The position numbers and the translations under genes were made by a program. Positions 25,026-33,051 of a stretch of DNA of 64,000 nt are shown piece by piece (position 1 is the first letter of the stretch; each line of letters begins with the position of its first letter). The stretch comes from Limiplasma sp036645955 (lineage in GTDB: Bacteria; Bacillota; Clostridia; Christensenellales; Aristaeellaceae), in the NCBI GenBank assembly GCA_036645955.1, contig JAVXND010000003.1, positions 1-64,000 on the forward strand. The letters run 5' to 3'. The notes beneath the pieces are model-generated. The model did not search any database. It had not been told where the DNA came from and saw only the letters and a program-made list of their open reading frames with translations.

Positions 25026-26276
25026 TTAAGCTTTCTTTTTCGGAGGACGGTCGAGCTTTCGAATGCCCAATTCGTCATTGTCCCTATAGCCCATGGCAAT
25101 GCATCCGCTTCCGTGTCTGTCGCGAATTTGCTGTAAGGCGGTTTCCAGCTTCTCTTGTTTATCGTGTTTGCTGTGATCGCTACCAATGTCCATGAAGGTA
25201 AGCTGCTGCTGTGCAAAGGTATCGGGAACGAGGTTCATAGCGGTTACGGTAATGGCACGAATGGGGGAAGGCGCATGCCAATTGGCTTTGATGAGCGACA
25301 TGGCCTCCTCCGATAATTCTTTTTGCAAATGGGTGGGATTTGGAAGCCCCTTTTGGCGTGAAATGCTTTTCATGGCAGGGTTTTTAAGCATGACCTGCAC
25401 CGTACAGCATTTCACCTTTGCCGCACGCATGCGGGTGGCAACCTCGTCTGTTAAAGCAAGCACGCCTGCGCGAATTTCATCCTCATTGACCAAATCACGG
25501 CGAAAGGTCATTCCATTGCCAATGGATTTCAGCTCCTGCTTTTCATGAAGCCTGCGCACAGGCTCGTCACCCAAACCGTTGGCATACAGCCACAGCATAT
25601 CTCCAGACTTGCCCAGAAGCTGGTTTAGTTCCTCGCGGCTTCGGCGTGCAATATCGCCGATGGTGAAAATGTAATGCCTTTGAAGCGCCTCTGCCGCAGA
25701 AGCACCCACAAACAGTAAATCCTTTGCAGGCAAAGGCCAGACCAATGTTTGAAAATTTTCGCGCGTAATCAGGGTGGTGGCATCGGGCTTTTTCATATCA
25801 CTGCCAAGCTTGGCAAAAATTTTGTTGAAGCTGACACCGACGGAAATGGTAATGCCAATCTCGTTCTTTACCTGCTCACGAATGCGATTGGCAAGCGCCA
25901 AAGGCTGAGCGTTAAAAAGCTTGAGCGAGCCCGTAACATCCAACCAGCTTTCATCTATTCCAAATGGCTCCACCTGATCGGTATAATTGGCATAAATGGC
26001 GTTCAGCTGTTTGGAAACCTCTTCATATCTTTCATGATGAGGCGAAACAAGCACAAGTGCAGGGCACTTGCGCTTTGCTTGCCAAACCGTTTCAGTTGTT
26101 CTGATTTGATATTTTTTGGCCAGTTCGTTTTTGGCTAAAATAATGCCGCTTCGGTCCTTAGGATCTCCCGCCACAGCCAGAGGCACATTGCGAAGTTCGG
26201 GATTATCCAAGCATTCCACAGAGGCAAAGAAGCCGTTGGCATCACAGTGGAAGATGACTTTATCCTGTTGTGACAT
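25026..26276 (-). CDS. dinB: Y-family DNA polymerase (DinB/Pol IV type)
   Basis: About 416 residues. The palm motif HCDANGFFASVE (first metal Asp), SGIILAKNELAKKY, and the second acidic motif GIDESWLDVTG are all present, followed by a helix-hairpin-helix thumb (IGDIARRSREELNQLLG) and a little-finger domain. Low-fidelity translesion synthesis is expected. The ATG at 26276 follows AAGGAG by about nine bases; an upstream extension has no ribosome site. The tail KLDRPPKKKA is basic and lacks a clear beta-clamp motif; a QLTF stretch near residue 370 might serve. No LexA box was recognised upstream. Confidence 0.9.
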   Translation of the reverse strand: MSQQDKVIFHCDANGFFASVECLDNPELRNVPLAVAGDPKDRSGIILAKNELAKKYQIRTTETVWQAKRKCPALVLVSPHHERYEEVSKQLNAIYANYTDQVEPFGIDESWLDVTGSLKLFNAQPLALANRIREQVKNEIGITISVGVSFNKIFAKLGSDMKKPDATTLITRENFQTLVWPLPAKDLLFVGASAAEALQRHYIFTIGDIARRSREELNQLLGKSGDMLWLYANGLGDEPVRRLHEKQELKSIGNGMTFRRDLVNEDEIRAGVLALTDEVATRMRAAKVKCCTVQVMLKNPAMKSISRQKGLPNPTHLQKELSEEAMSLIKANWHAPSPIRAITVTAMNLVPDTFAQQQLTFMDIGSDHSKHDKQEKLETALQQIRDRHGSGCIAMGYRDNDELGIRKLDRPPKKKA

Positions 26277-26323
26277 GACATGCGGCTCCTTTTTACCATT
26301 GTGTAAGTAGCGACGCAAATGGG

Positions 26324-27166
26324 TCATTTAAACATAATCACATCGGATACCGCACGCTCCACACCGCCGCTGGGACGGCTGATGATCTCGCCGTTAAAAT
26401 ATAGCTCCGTTGAGCCGCCGCCGTCTAAGTTAAGGGCGGTTTTTGCGCCATAGCTTACAAAAAGCTGCTGCAATTCGGGAAGGGTCATGCCGAGGGAATA
26501 CCCTTCACTGCGGCCATCCGCCACAATGATTAAATAGTGAAGAGGGCCGATTTGGCCAATGGCGGTGCGGGGCTCGCGGCGAGAATCTGAGGTGGAAATT
26601 ACATCAAAGCTTTCGCTAAACGTTACGGCTTGTCCATCCCGTACAAGCTCGGGGCCAAATTCAAAGGTTTGCCAAACGCCTAGCTCAATCATTTTTTTGC
26701 CAAGCTCACTCGGTTTTTCTTTTTTGCGGTCTACTCTGATGCTCATATCGCCATTGGCATCCACCACGAGCATGTTGCGTGTGGTGGCCTTTGCGCGAAT
26801 GAGCTGACCGTTGCGAATGATGGTGCCATACTCATGAAAACCATAATTGTCTGCATTGATTGCTAAAACGGCACCGTTGCGCGATGCGATGGTGGAAACG
26901 GCCTGCGAACCGCCGTTGGGCTTATCACGGCTAAGCCCTGCCTGAAGCACCGTTGGTTCGCTCACCTGCACATCCACCACAAAATAAGCCAAATCCTGTT
27001 GCTCTACTTTATCGATGGCGATGGAAAGCCGTTCATCCTGATAGCTATAATCGTACGGTTCGCTGATGCAGGGGGCAACGGGCGAAAAGGCTTGGGCTAA
27101 ACCCATGGCAGGAATAAACGATAATAGGCAAATGAACGCAAAAATCAATTTTTTATGAGTGTTCAT
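26324..27166 (-). CDS. Exported phosphodiester glycosidase (NAGPA domain)
   Basis: About 280 residues with a signal peptide (KLIFAFICLLSFIPAMGLAQA). The NAGPA fold, named after N-acetylglucosamine-1-phosphodiester alpha-N-acetylglucosaminidase, is recognised from AINADNYGFHEYGTIIRNGQ, a middle RTAIGQIGPLHYLIIVADGR and LNLDGGGSTELYFNG. Bacterial members act outside the membrane on glycan phosphodiesters of the wall or exopolysaccharide. AAAGGAGG precedes ATG 27166. It lies 47 bases before dinB in the same direction. Confidence 0.88.
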   Translation of the reverse strand: MNTHKKLIFAFICLLSFIPAMGLAQAFSPVAPCISEPYDYSYQDERLSIAIDKVEQQDLAYFVVDVQVSEPTVLQAGLSRDKPNGGSQAVSTIASRNGAVLAINADNYGFHEYGTIIRNGQLIRAKATTRNMLVVDANGDMSIRVDRKKEKPSELGKKMIELGVWQTFEFGPELVRDGQAVTFSESFDVISTSDSRREPRTAIGQIGPLHYLIIVADGRSEGYSLGMTLPELQQLFVSYGAKTALNLDGGGSTELYFNGEIISRPSGGVERAVSDVIMFK

Positions 27167-27202
27167 GGACAATCCTCCTTTGATGCTTAGGGTAACCATG
27201 TG

Positions 27203-27211
27203 ATTATACCA
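27203..27211 (-). promoter_or_regulatory. Extended -10 promoter of the phosphodiester glycosidase
   Basis: Minus strand TGGTATAAT (27211-27203), an extended -10, with only a weak ATTCAT -35 at 17 bases. Forty bases ahead of the start codon. Confidence 0.55.
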
Positions 27212-27268
27212 CAGGATGATCCCATATGAATAGAGCTTTGTATGGTGAAAAGCTGTTTTTCACAAATG

Positions 27269-28678
27269 TTACAGATCGTCCTGCGCGAGCATTTCGGAAG
27301 CCTCACCGGAATCGAGCGCCTCTACCTTTCGGAGCTTTTTTTCAATGCTGCGCGTGCGCACAAAGGCGGTGTCGATGCTATCGGTGGCTTGCTGAAGCTT
27401 CTCTTGCGTTTTTTGCAGGATTTGCGCAAAACTGCCGAAATCGGCTTTCACCGCGCCCAAAAGCTTCCAAACCTCTGCGGAACGCTGTTCAATAGCCAAT
27501 GTGCGAAAACCCATTTGCAGGCTATTGAGAAGCGCCAAAAGGGTGCTGGGCCCCGATATCAAAATGCGCTGCTCGCGCTGAATTTGCTCAACCACATCGG
27601 AATGGCGCATGACCTCAGCATAAAGCCCTTCAAGGGGCAGAAACATAACCGCAAAATCGGTTGTGTAGGGCGGGGCAATGTATTTGCCAATTCGCTTTGC
27701 TTCAATGCGCACAGCGTTTAACAGCGAGCGCTGTGCGTTTTCAACCCCAGCTTGATCTGCGCTTTGCGCGGCTTCTGTTAAGCGCGCGTAATCCTCCTGC
27801 GGAAATTTGCTGTCAATGGGCAAATAAACGGGACGATCGCCCCCATGTCCGGGAAGCACCACCGCAAACTCAACCCGCTCTTGAGAGCCTGGCACCACGG
27901 CTACATTGCGTTCGTATTGCGTATTTGTAAGCACTTGCTCCAGCAAAGCGGAAAGCTGCATTTCACCCCAAACGCCGCGAGTTTTGACATTGCCCAGCAT
28001 GCGTTTAAGGTCACCCACACCAGCGGCTAAATTATGCATTTCGCCCAGGGATTTATAAACCTGCTCAAGCTGTGAGCTTACCTGTGCAAAGCTTGCATTC
28101 AGCCGTTTTTCAAGTGTATCATGCAGTTTTTCATCAACGGTTTTTCGCATTTCATCCAGCTTTTGTGCACTGTCTGTGCGAAGGGCGTTCAAACCGCCTT
28201 CCACGGCCTTGCGCAGGGTTTCCATGCGCAATTCGTTTTGGGAAAGCTGGCGGCCTATGCCTGCTTCTATGCTTTGCATGCGCGCTTCCATGCGGCGAAG
28301 GCTTTCCTCGGTAATTCGCTGCATTCCTTGCTGGCGCAGGTCAAAAGCCTGCGCATTATCAAAGCTTTGCTTGAGCAAGGCATTTACCTGATCTCCCTGT
28401 GCTTTGCTTATACTGCTTAACATGCGCAGCTGATGATCTTCTTGCTGTGTAAAAACGCGTGAAAGCTCTTCACGTTGGTCAATGCCCTGCCGAAGCACCA
28501 TATCCTGTACCACAGCCAGATCTTGGGCTAAATGATCTTTTGTTTCATTTAGCTGTGCTATGATTTTTCCTTGGCGTTTTTTAGGCAGCCATAGGGAAAT
28601 CACCACGAGCACAAGCATCAAAACAATCAAAAGCACCAGCACCAGCTGGTACAGGTCTACATTCATTCCTATTGGCAT
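27269..28678 (-). CDS. rmuC: DNA recombination protein RmuC
   Basis: 469 residues. An N-terminal span (LYQLVLVLLIVLMLVLVVISLWL) and a long coiled coil (about 40-200) lead to the RmuC nuclease-like domain with RGVWGEMQLSALLEQVL, PVYLPIDSKFPQEDY, and FAVMFLPLEGLYAEV. RmuC limits inversion-type rearrangements in E. coli; it is thought to be a nuclease at recombination structures. Near-normal length. AAAGGA precedes the ATG. Grouped with recR and ybaB on the same strand, 55 bases after recR. Confidence 0.93.
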   Translation of the reverse strand: MPIGMNVDLYQLVLVLLIVLMLVLVVISLWLPKKRQGKIIAQLNETKDHLAQDLAVVQDMVLRQGIDQREELSRVFTQQEDHQLRMLSSISKAQGDQVNALLKQSFDNAQAFDLRQQGMQRITEESLRRMEARMQSIEAGIGRQLSQNELRMETLRKAVEGGLNALRTDSAQKLDEMRKTVDEKLHDTLEKRLNASFAQVSSQLEQVYKSLGEMHNLAAGVGDLKRMLGNVKTRGVWGEMQLSALLEQVLTNTQYERNVAVVPGSQERVEFAVVLPGHGGDRPVYLPIDSKFPQEDYARLTEAAQSADQAGVENAQRSLLNAVRIEAKRIGKYIAPPYTTDFAVMFLPLEGLYAEVMRHSDVVEQIQREQRILISGPSTLLALLNSLQMGFRTLAIEQRSAEVWKLLGAVKADFGSFAQILQKTQEKLQQATDSIDTAFVRTRSIEKKLRKVEALDSGEASEMLAQDDL

Positions 28679-28733
28679 ATAGCGGGTTCCTTTCGTGATA
28701 GGGGATCAAAAGCAAAAGAAGGAGCCGCCGCGT

Positions 28734-29333
28734 TTACATTTCGCGGCGACCCTCCATGGCTTTTGCCAAAGTGACTTCATCTGCATATTCAAGATCGCTG
28801 CCCACGGGCACGCCGTGCGCTATGCGGGTTACGCGTATTCCCATGGGCTTTAGCAGGCGCGCAATATAGGCAGCCGTTGCTTCACCCTCAATGTCTGGAT
28901 TGGTAGCAAGGATGATTTCGGTAATATCGCCATCGTGAAGACGGCTTAGCAATTCCTTGATACGGATGTCCTCCGGGCCTATGCCGTCCATGGGGGAAAG
29001 CGTGCCGTGAAGCACGTGGTAGGCACCATGAAAATCACGCATTCGTTCTATGGCGGCTACATCACGCGGGTCACGTACCACACAAATTTGGCCATTATGC
29101 CGCGCATCGCTTTTGCAGATATCGCACAGCGCATCCGTGGCGTAATTGCCGCAGGTATCGCAATAGCGGATGGCCTTGCGCCCCTGATACAATGCGGAGG
29201 CCAGCTCGCGCACATCCTCTAGCGGCATGCCGATGATGAAATAGGCGAGCCGCTGTGCGCTCTTTTGCCCAATGCCAGGAAGGTGGGAAAGCTGCGCGAC
29301 CATCCGAGCGATCGGCTCAAGCTGCTGTGCCAT
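28734..29333 (-). CDS. recR: Recombination protein RecR
   Basis: 199 residues, full length. N-terminal helix-hairpin-helix (LSHLPGIGQKSAQRLAYF), C4 zinc finger (CDTCGNYATDALCDIC), Toprim domain with VVRDPRDVAAIE and ILATNPDIEGEATA, and the C-terminal Walker-B-like ARIAHGVPVGSDLEYAD. Works with RecO/RecF in gap repair. Starts four bases after ybaB. Confidence 0.96.
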   Translation of the reverse strand: MAQQLEPIARMVAQLSHLPGIGQKSAQRLAYFIIGMPLEDVRELASALYQGRKAIRYCDTCGNYATDALCDICKSDARHNGQICVVRDPRDVAAIERMRDFHGAYHVLHGTLSPMDGIGPEDIRIKELLSRLHDGDITEIILATNPDIEGEATAAYIARLLKPMGIRVTRIAHGVPVGSDLEYADEVTLAKAMEGRREM

Positions 29334-29336
29334 GCT

Positions 29337-29675
29337 TTAAAACATTCCTCCCATGCCAGGGGCTAATTTGCCAAGCTCAGCGCTACGGGTTTCCTCCGCT
29401 GTGCGAAGGGCTTCGTTTACAGCGGCCAGGATCATATCTTGAAGCATTTCTACATCTTCAGGGTCTACGCATTCGGGCTTGATTTCAATGCTCTTCAGTT
29501 CGCGTTTTCCAGTAACGGTTACGCTTACCATGCCGCCGCCAGCTTGTGCGGAATATTCGTTCTCATCAAGGTTTTCTTGAGCATGAGCCATTTGCTCTTG
29601 TAATTTTTGGGCTTGCCTCATCAGCTGCTGCATATTGGCACCGCCGCCAAATCCGCCGAATTGATTCTTCGCCAT
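29337..29675 (-). CDS. YbaB/EbfC nucleoid-associated protein
   Basis: 112 residues. Gly/Phe-rich N-terminus, helix MQQLMRQAQKLQEQMAHAQE, strands VSVTVTGKRELKSIEIKPE, and helix VEMLQDMILAAVNEALRTAEE, the YbaB dimer fold that binds DNA. Directly upstream of recR as in most bacteria, but dnaX, the usual third member, is missing here. Confidence 0.94.
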   Translation of the reverse strand: MAKNQFGGFGGGANMQQLMRQAQKLQEQMAHAQENLDENEYSAQAGGGMVSVTVTGKRELKSIEIKPECVDPEDVEMLQDMILAAVNEALRTAEETRSAELGKLAPGMGGMF

Positions 29676-29739
29676 GGGAATCCATCCATCCTTTCATGTT
29701 TAAACAAAATGGGCAGGGCTGCAAAAGCTCGCTGTACCC

Positions 29740-30483
29740 TTATTCTTTAATGCCGATCAGCTTTAAGTCAGCCGATACACCCGTTACGCGCACACTGGGC
29801 AAACCGGCACGTTCTGCAATGGTTACCCCTTCTGTGCGCACACGGCCGCTGATGGAGCGCAGGCTTACGCTCATTTCATCCACAGGCGAGGTAATGATGA
29901 CGTTGCCTGAAACGGCTGTTACATCTACGCGTTCAAAGCTGCCGAGCATATTGTAGGCTTGCTCGCCGCTGATGCTGCCGCCGTGCAAGGAGCCGACGCT
30001 TAAGGTGTCCAGCGCCATGTTGCCGCTTACGCTTCGCACATTGAGGCGCTCTGCGGTTAGCTCTTCGCCGCGCACATCCCCTGAAACCGTTCTCACAAAC
30101 ATTTGCGGGGAAGTGAGCTTCAAGGCCTGCACATCTCCAGATACCGTATCCAGAGCAATTTCGCTGCCGCTGAGCTTTCGTGCGCTCAGCAAGCCCGAAA
30201 TGGTGTTACAGCGAATGAGCTTTTTCCATGTGCGGGGTACGCGCACGCATACCTGCAGCCACTTGCTGTCCGTAATATTAAATGAAATGCCATATTGCGG
30301 TTGTTCAACAAGCAGTACATTGTCTTTGACCTCAATACGAAGGTCATTGGTTGTGTTTTCATCCCCCGCTGCCATTACTTGGATCTTTTCAACGTCGTCA
30401 GCAAAAATTTCAAGCTGCGCCCAAGCTAAATGAACGGCGATCTCGGATAGTTTTTCTGTCTCAAAGCTTAAATTACGTTCCAT
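29740..30483 (-). CDS. DUF4097-type beta-helix protein
   Basis: 247 residues with no signal peptide or span. It consists of repeated short beta-strand units with VSGDV, VSGNM, VSGNV and ISGRV at about 20-residue spacing from residue 90 onward, the DUF4097 pattern of a right-handed beta-helix. Proteins of this kind often accompany PspC- or PadR-type stress genes; here it stands alone with its own promoter and operator-like repeat. Function unknown. Confidence 0.8.
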   Translation of the reverse strand: MERNLSFETEKLSEIAVHLAWAQLEIFADDVEKIQVMAAGDENTTNDLRIEVKDNVLLVEQPQYGISFNITDSKWLQVCVRVPRTWKKLIRCNTISGLLSARKLSGSEIALDTVSGDVQALKLTSPQMFVRTVSGDVRGEELTAERLNVRSVSGNMALDTLSVGSLHGGSISGEQAYNMLGSFERVDVTAVSGNVIITSPVDEMSVSLRSISGRVRTEGVTIAERAGLPSVRVTGVSADLKLIGIKE

Positions 30484-30515
30484 ATCACGCCTCCGATTGA
30501 TTGTATTTCAACACT

Positions 30516-30562
30516 ATCATACCCTGTTTTTGTGAAAAATGCAATGATGATTAAAAACAGGG
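30516..30562 (-). promoter_or_regulatory. Promoter of the DUF4097 gene inside an inverted repeat
   Basis: Minus strand TTGCAT (30544-30539), 17-base spacer, TATGAT (30521-30516). CCCTGTTTTT (30522-30531) and AAAAACAGGG (30553-30562) are perfect 10-base inverted arms flanking the -35; one touches the -10. This looks like a repressor site, or a fragment of a mobile REP-like repeat. Confidence 0.6.
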
Positions 30563-30624
30563 GACGCATCTTTTACCCATCATTTGCTCCTCCCGCTTTT
30601 CATTTTCATTGTGACATATATGAC

Positions 30625-30654
30625 TTTACTTTTGAGAGGCAAATAGTGTATAGT
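30625..30654 (+). promoter_or_regulatory. Probable promoter of the PIG-L gene
   Basis: TTTACT (30625-30630), 18-base spacer, TATAGT (30649-30654), 42 bases before the start codon. Confidence 0.45.
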
Positions 30655-30695
30655 GTAACGGAAACAAAACAATCGTTAAGGGAGTATGTGCACAA

Positions 30696-31877
30696 ATGAA
30701 CTTTAAAAAATGGCTCTTTACAGCAGTGATGATATTTTTAATGGCGATCCCCGTATTATCCATGGCTGAGCAAGCGGACGACATTACCAAAACCTGCAAA
30801 TTCAAAGCATCCGGCAATGGACATCATGTGAAGCGGATGTTTGATGATCTATATGATACTTATTGGATGGCGAACACCACCAAAAAAGGCTATTTAGAAA
30901 TTACTGCACCCAAGGGCGAAAAGCTCGGCGGTGTCTATATCAAATGGTATAACAATGCGCCTGCGTGGCGGTTAACGGTTGAGGAAAACGGGGAGTGGCA
31001 AACCGTTGCCCAAAGTGAGGACGGGTTTTTGGCGGATTATTTGGCATTGCCTGAAGCAGTTTCAAAATGCAGGGTGTACACAGGGGAAAAATCAAGGTCC
31101 AAAATGACGATTGTGGAATTGCGTGCATATGGTGAGGGCGAGCCGCCAGCTGATGTGCAGCAATGGAGCCCAACGGCTGAAAAAAGCGATTTGCTTGTGA
31201 TTTCTGCCCATCCCGACGATGAGGTCTTGTTCATGGGCGGCACCATTCCCTACTACGCGGGCGAAATGAAAAAAACAGTTGAAGTGCTGTATTTGGTTCC
31301 TTCAACATATTATCGCAAGCTTGAGCTGCTGGATGGCCTTTGGCTTTGCGGCGTTCGCAACTATCCGATTTTGGGAAAAATGCGCGACAATTATGCAATG
31401 AGCTTAAAGGTGATGTATCAAAAATGGAACAAGGAACAGGTGTATCGCCTGATTACCTCTGCCATTAGGCGCTGTAAACCTGATGTGGTGGTTACCCACG
31501 ACATTAAGGGGGAATATGGGCATGGTGCGCACCGTGCGGCGGCAGATGCGGCCATTCATTGCTTTAAGGAAACGGGCAAGGCCAAAAAGTATTCCGAAAG
31601 CGCCGAAAAATACGGAACATGGAATGCGTCAAAGCTATATATCCATTTGTATCCCAAAAACCCCATCACAATGGATTGGCGTCAACCGCTGGAGGCTTTT
31701 GGCGGAAAAACAGCTTTTGATATGGCGACAGCCGCCTTTCATATGCACCGCTCACAGCAAAGAACGGATTATGTGGTGGCGGATGACGGCCCCTATGACA
31801 ATCGGCAATTTGGCCTGTACTACTCCACCGTTGGCGATGATATAGAAAAAAATGATTTTTTTGAGAATATTGAATAA
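30696..31877 (+). CDS. Exported PIG-L (LmbE-like) deacetylase with N-terminal discoidin-like domain
   Basis: 393 residues. Signal peptide (WLFTAVMIFLMAIPVLSMA/EQ). Residues about 30-150 look like a carbohydrate-binding beta-sandwich of the F5/8 type C class (DDLYDTYWMA, GVYIKWYN, SKCRVYTG, MTIVELRAYG). The PIG-L domain follows with the zinc motif ISAHPDDEVLFMGG (about 170) and the second metal His in HDIKGEYGHGAHRAA. These enzymes deacetylate GlcNAc-containing molecules; an exported one probably acts on wall or host glycans. GGGAG upstream of ATG. Single gene before the LacI cluster. No second Zn ligand defect is seen. Confidence 0.85.
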   Translation: MNFKKWLFTAVMIFLMAIPVLSMAEQADDITKTCKFKASGNGHHVKRMFDDLYDTYWMANTTKKGYLEITAPKGEKLGGVYIKWYNNAPAWRLTVEENGEWQTVAQSEDGFLADYLALPEAVSKCRVYTGEKSRSKMTIVELRAYGEGEPPADVQQWSPTAEKSDLLVISAHPDDEVLFMGGTIPYYAGEMKKTVEVLYLVPSTYYRKLELLDGLWLCGVRNYPILGKMRDNYAMSLKVMYQKWNKEQVYRLITSAIRRCKPDVVVTHDIKGEYGHGAHRAAADAAIHCFKETGKAKKYSESAEKYGTWNASKLYIHLYPKNPITMDWRQPLEAFGGKTAFDMATAAFHMHRSQQRTDYVVADDGPYDNRQFGLYYSTVGDDIEKNDFFENIE

Positions 31878-31883
31878 AAACCA

Positions 31884-31912
31884 TTGACATTTTCAAAAGG
31901 TGCTTGTATAAT
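31884..31912 (+). promoter_or_regulatory. Consensus promoter of the LacI-controlled glucoside cluster
   Basis: TTGACA (31884-31889), 17-base spacer, TATAAT (31907-31912): a perfect sigma-A promoter, followed directly by two operators, as expected for a strong repressed promoter. Confidence 0.92.
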
Positions 31913-31920
31913 AAAAATCA

Positions 31921-31934
31921 CTGAAACGTTTAAG
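31921..31934 (+). promoter_or_regulatory. LacI-type operator O1
   Basis: CTGAAACGTTTAAG, an imperfect palindrome with AAACGTTT core typical of LacI-family sites, just after the -10. Confidence 0.85.
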
Positions 31935-31952
31935 TGATTTTTGTTATAGGGA

Positions 31953-31966
31953 CTGAAACGTTTAAG
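31953..31966 (+). promoter_or_regulatory. LacI-type operator O2
   Basis: Second exact copy of CTGAAACGTTTAAG, 32 bases (about three helical turns) after O1, so both face the same side of the DNA. Confidence 0.85.
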
Positions 31967-31998
31967 CTAAAGTCCCATTAAGCAAAGGAGGCGGTTGC

Positions 31999-33024
31999 AT
32001 GAAGCGAATCAGTATTAAGGATGTAGCCCAAAAAGCTGGCGTTTCTACCACAACCGTTTCTTATGTGCTGAACCGCAAGGCAGATGAAACCATTAGCCCT
32101 GAAACCACCATGCGCGTATGGGAAGCCGCGAAATCGCTTCAATATGTGCCCAACTTAAATGCCAGAAGCTTGTCTAGCCGCAAAACCAATTTGTTGGGCG
32201 TGCTCATTCCGCAAACGGAGCCTGGCAAAGAGTTTATGTTTTCAAACCCATTTTACGGCGAACTGCTTTCTGCCATTGAATTTACTGCACGCGGGTATGA
32301 TTACCACCTGTTGCTGTCAGGCACGCAGGAAAACCAGAGCTATATCAGCATTGCTCAAAACCGCGGGGTGGATGGGATCATCATTGTAGGTGCCTATCCG
32401 GGCAAAAATTTAGAAGAGCTTCGCCAAATGGATGTACCCATTGTGCTGGTGGATAGCTATGTGAAAGACGATGCTTTCCACACCATAGGCATTGAGGACC
32501 GCGAAGGAGCCAGAATTGCGACGAAATATTTGATTGACAAGGGTCATGTGGAAATTGCTTTTGTAAGCGGCTCCATTCGTGAGCACGGTGTAAACAGCAA
32601 GCGCTATCAAGGATATTGTGACGCATTGCAAGAAGCGGGGCTTGTGCTCAAGCAAGAAGCCATCTACGCGCGCAATGTAGATTATGAGTATGGCGTTATG
32701 GCCGCAGATGAATTTGTGCGGCGAGGAAGGAAGCAAACCGCCGCATTTGTCACGGCGGACGTACTTGCAATGGGCTTTTTGAAAGGCTTGCGCAAGCATC
32801 AATTAAAGATTCCAGAAGATGTTTCGGTGATTGGCTTTGACGATGTTTATTTGTCACAGATGTGCGATCCATCCTTAACAACCATCCACCAAGACATTAA
32901 CCGCAAGGGGAGTGAAGCGGTTCATATGCTGATTTCGGCTGTAAATGAACCCGAAAACGGTAAAAAGGAGCTTATTTTGCCGCTCACGCTTGTGGAACGG
33001 GATTCCGTTCGTAGCTTATTGTAA
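31999..33024 (+). CDS. LacI-family transcriptional repressor
   Basis: 341 residues. N-terminal HTH and hinge: ISIKDVAQKAGVSTTTVSYVLN, then NLNARSLSSRKT; the rest is the periplasmic-binding-like effector domain, with VDGIIIVGAYPG, DREGARIATKYLIDKGH and SVIGFDDVYLSQM. AAAGGAGG before the ATG. It is the first gene of the cluster and lies immediately behind two identical operators, so it represses itself and the genes that follow. The inducer is probably a glucoside taken up by the transporter in the same cluster. Confidence 0.95.
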   Translation: MKRISIKDVAQKAGVSTTTVSYVLNRKADETISPETTMRVWEAAKSLQYVPNLNARSLSSRKTNLLGVLIPQTEPGKEFMFSNPFYGELLSAIEFTARGYDYHLLLSGTQENQSYISIAQNRGVDGIIIVGAYPGKNLEELRQMDVPIVLVDSYVKDDAFHTIGIEDREGARIATKYLIDKGHVEIAFVSGSIREHGVNSKRYQGYCDALQEAGLVLKQEAIYARNVDYEYGVMAADEFVRRGRKQTAAFVTADVLAMGFLKGLRKHQLKIPEDVSVIGFDDVYLSQMCDPSLTTIHQDINRKGSEAVHMLISAVNEPENGKKELILPLTLVERDSVRSLL

Positions 33025-33051
33025 TTTTGTTGTCATAAGGAGGCTATGGCT

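Noticed and set aside
27245..27263. Terminator after rmuC (GTGAAAA/TTTTCAC hairpin)
   Set aside because: Short, AT-rich and without a U-tract on the minus strand.
31921..31966. Catabolite (cre) sites
   Set aside because: The repeats lack the TGNAANCGNNNNCA spacing and occur as identical copies beside a LacI-family gene, so a dedicated operator fits better.
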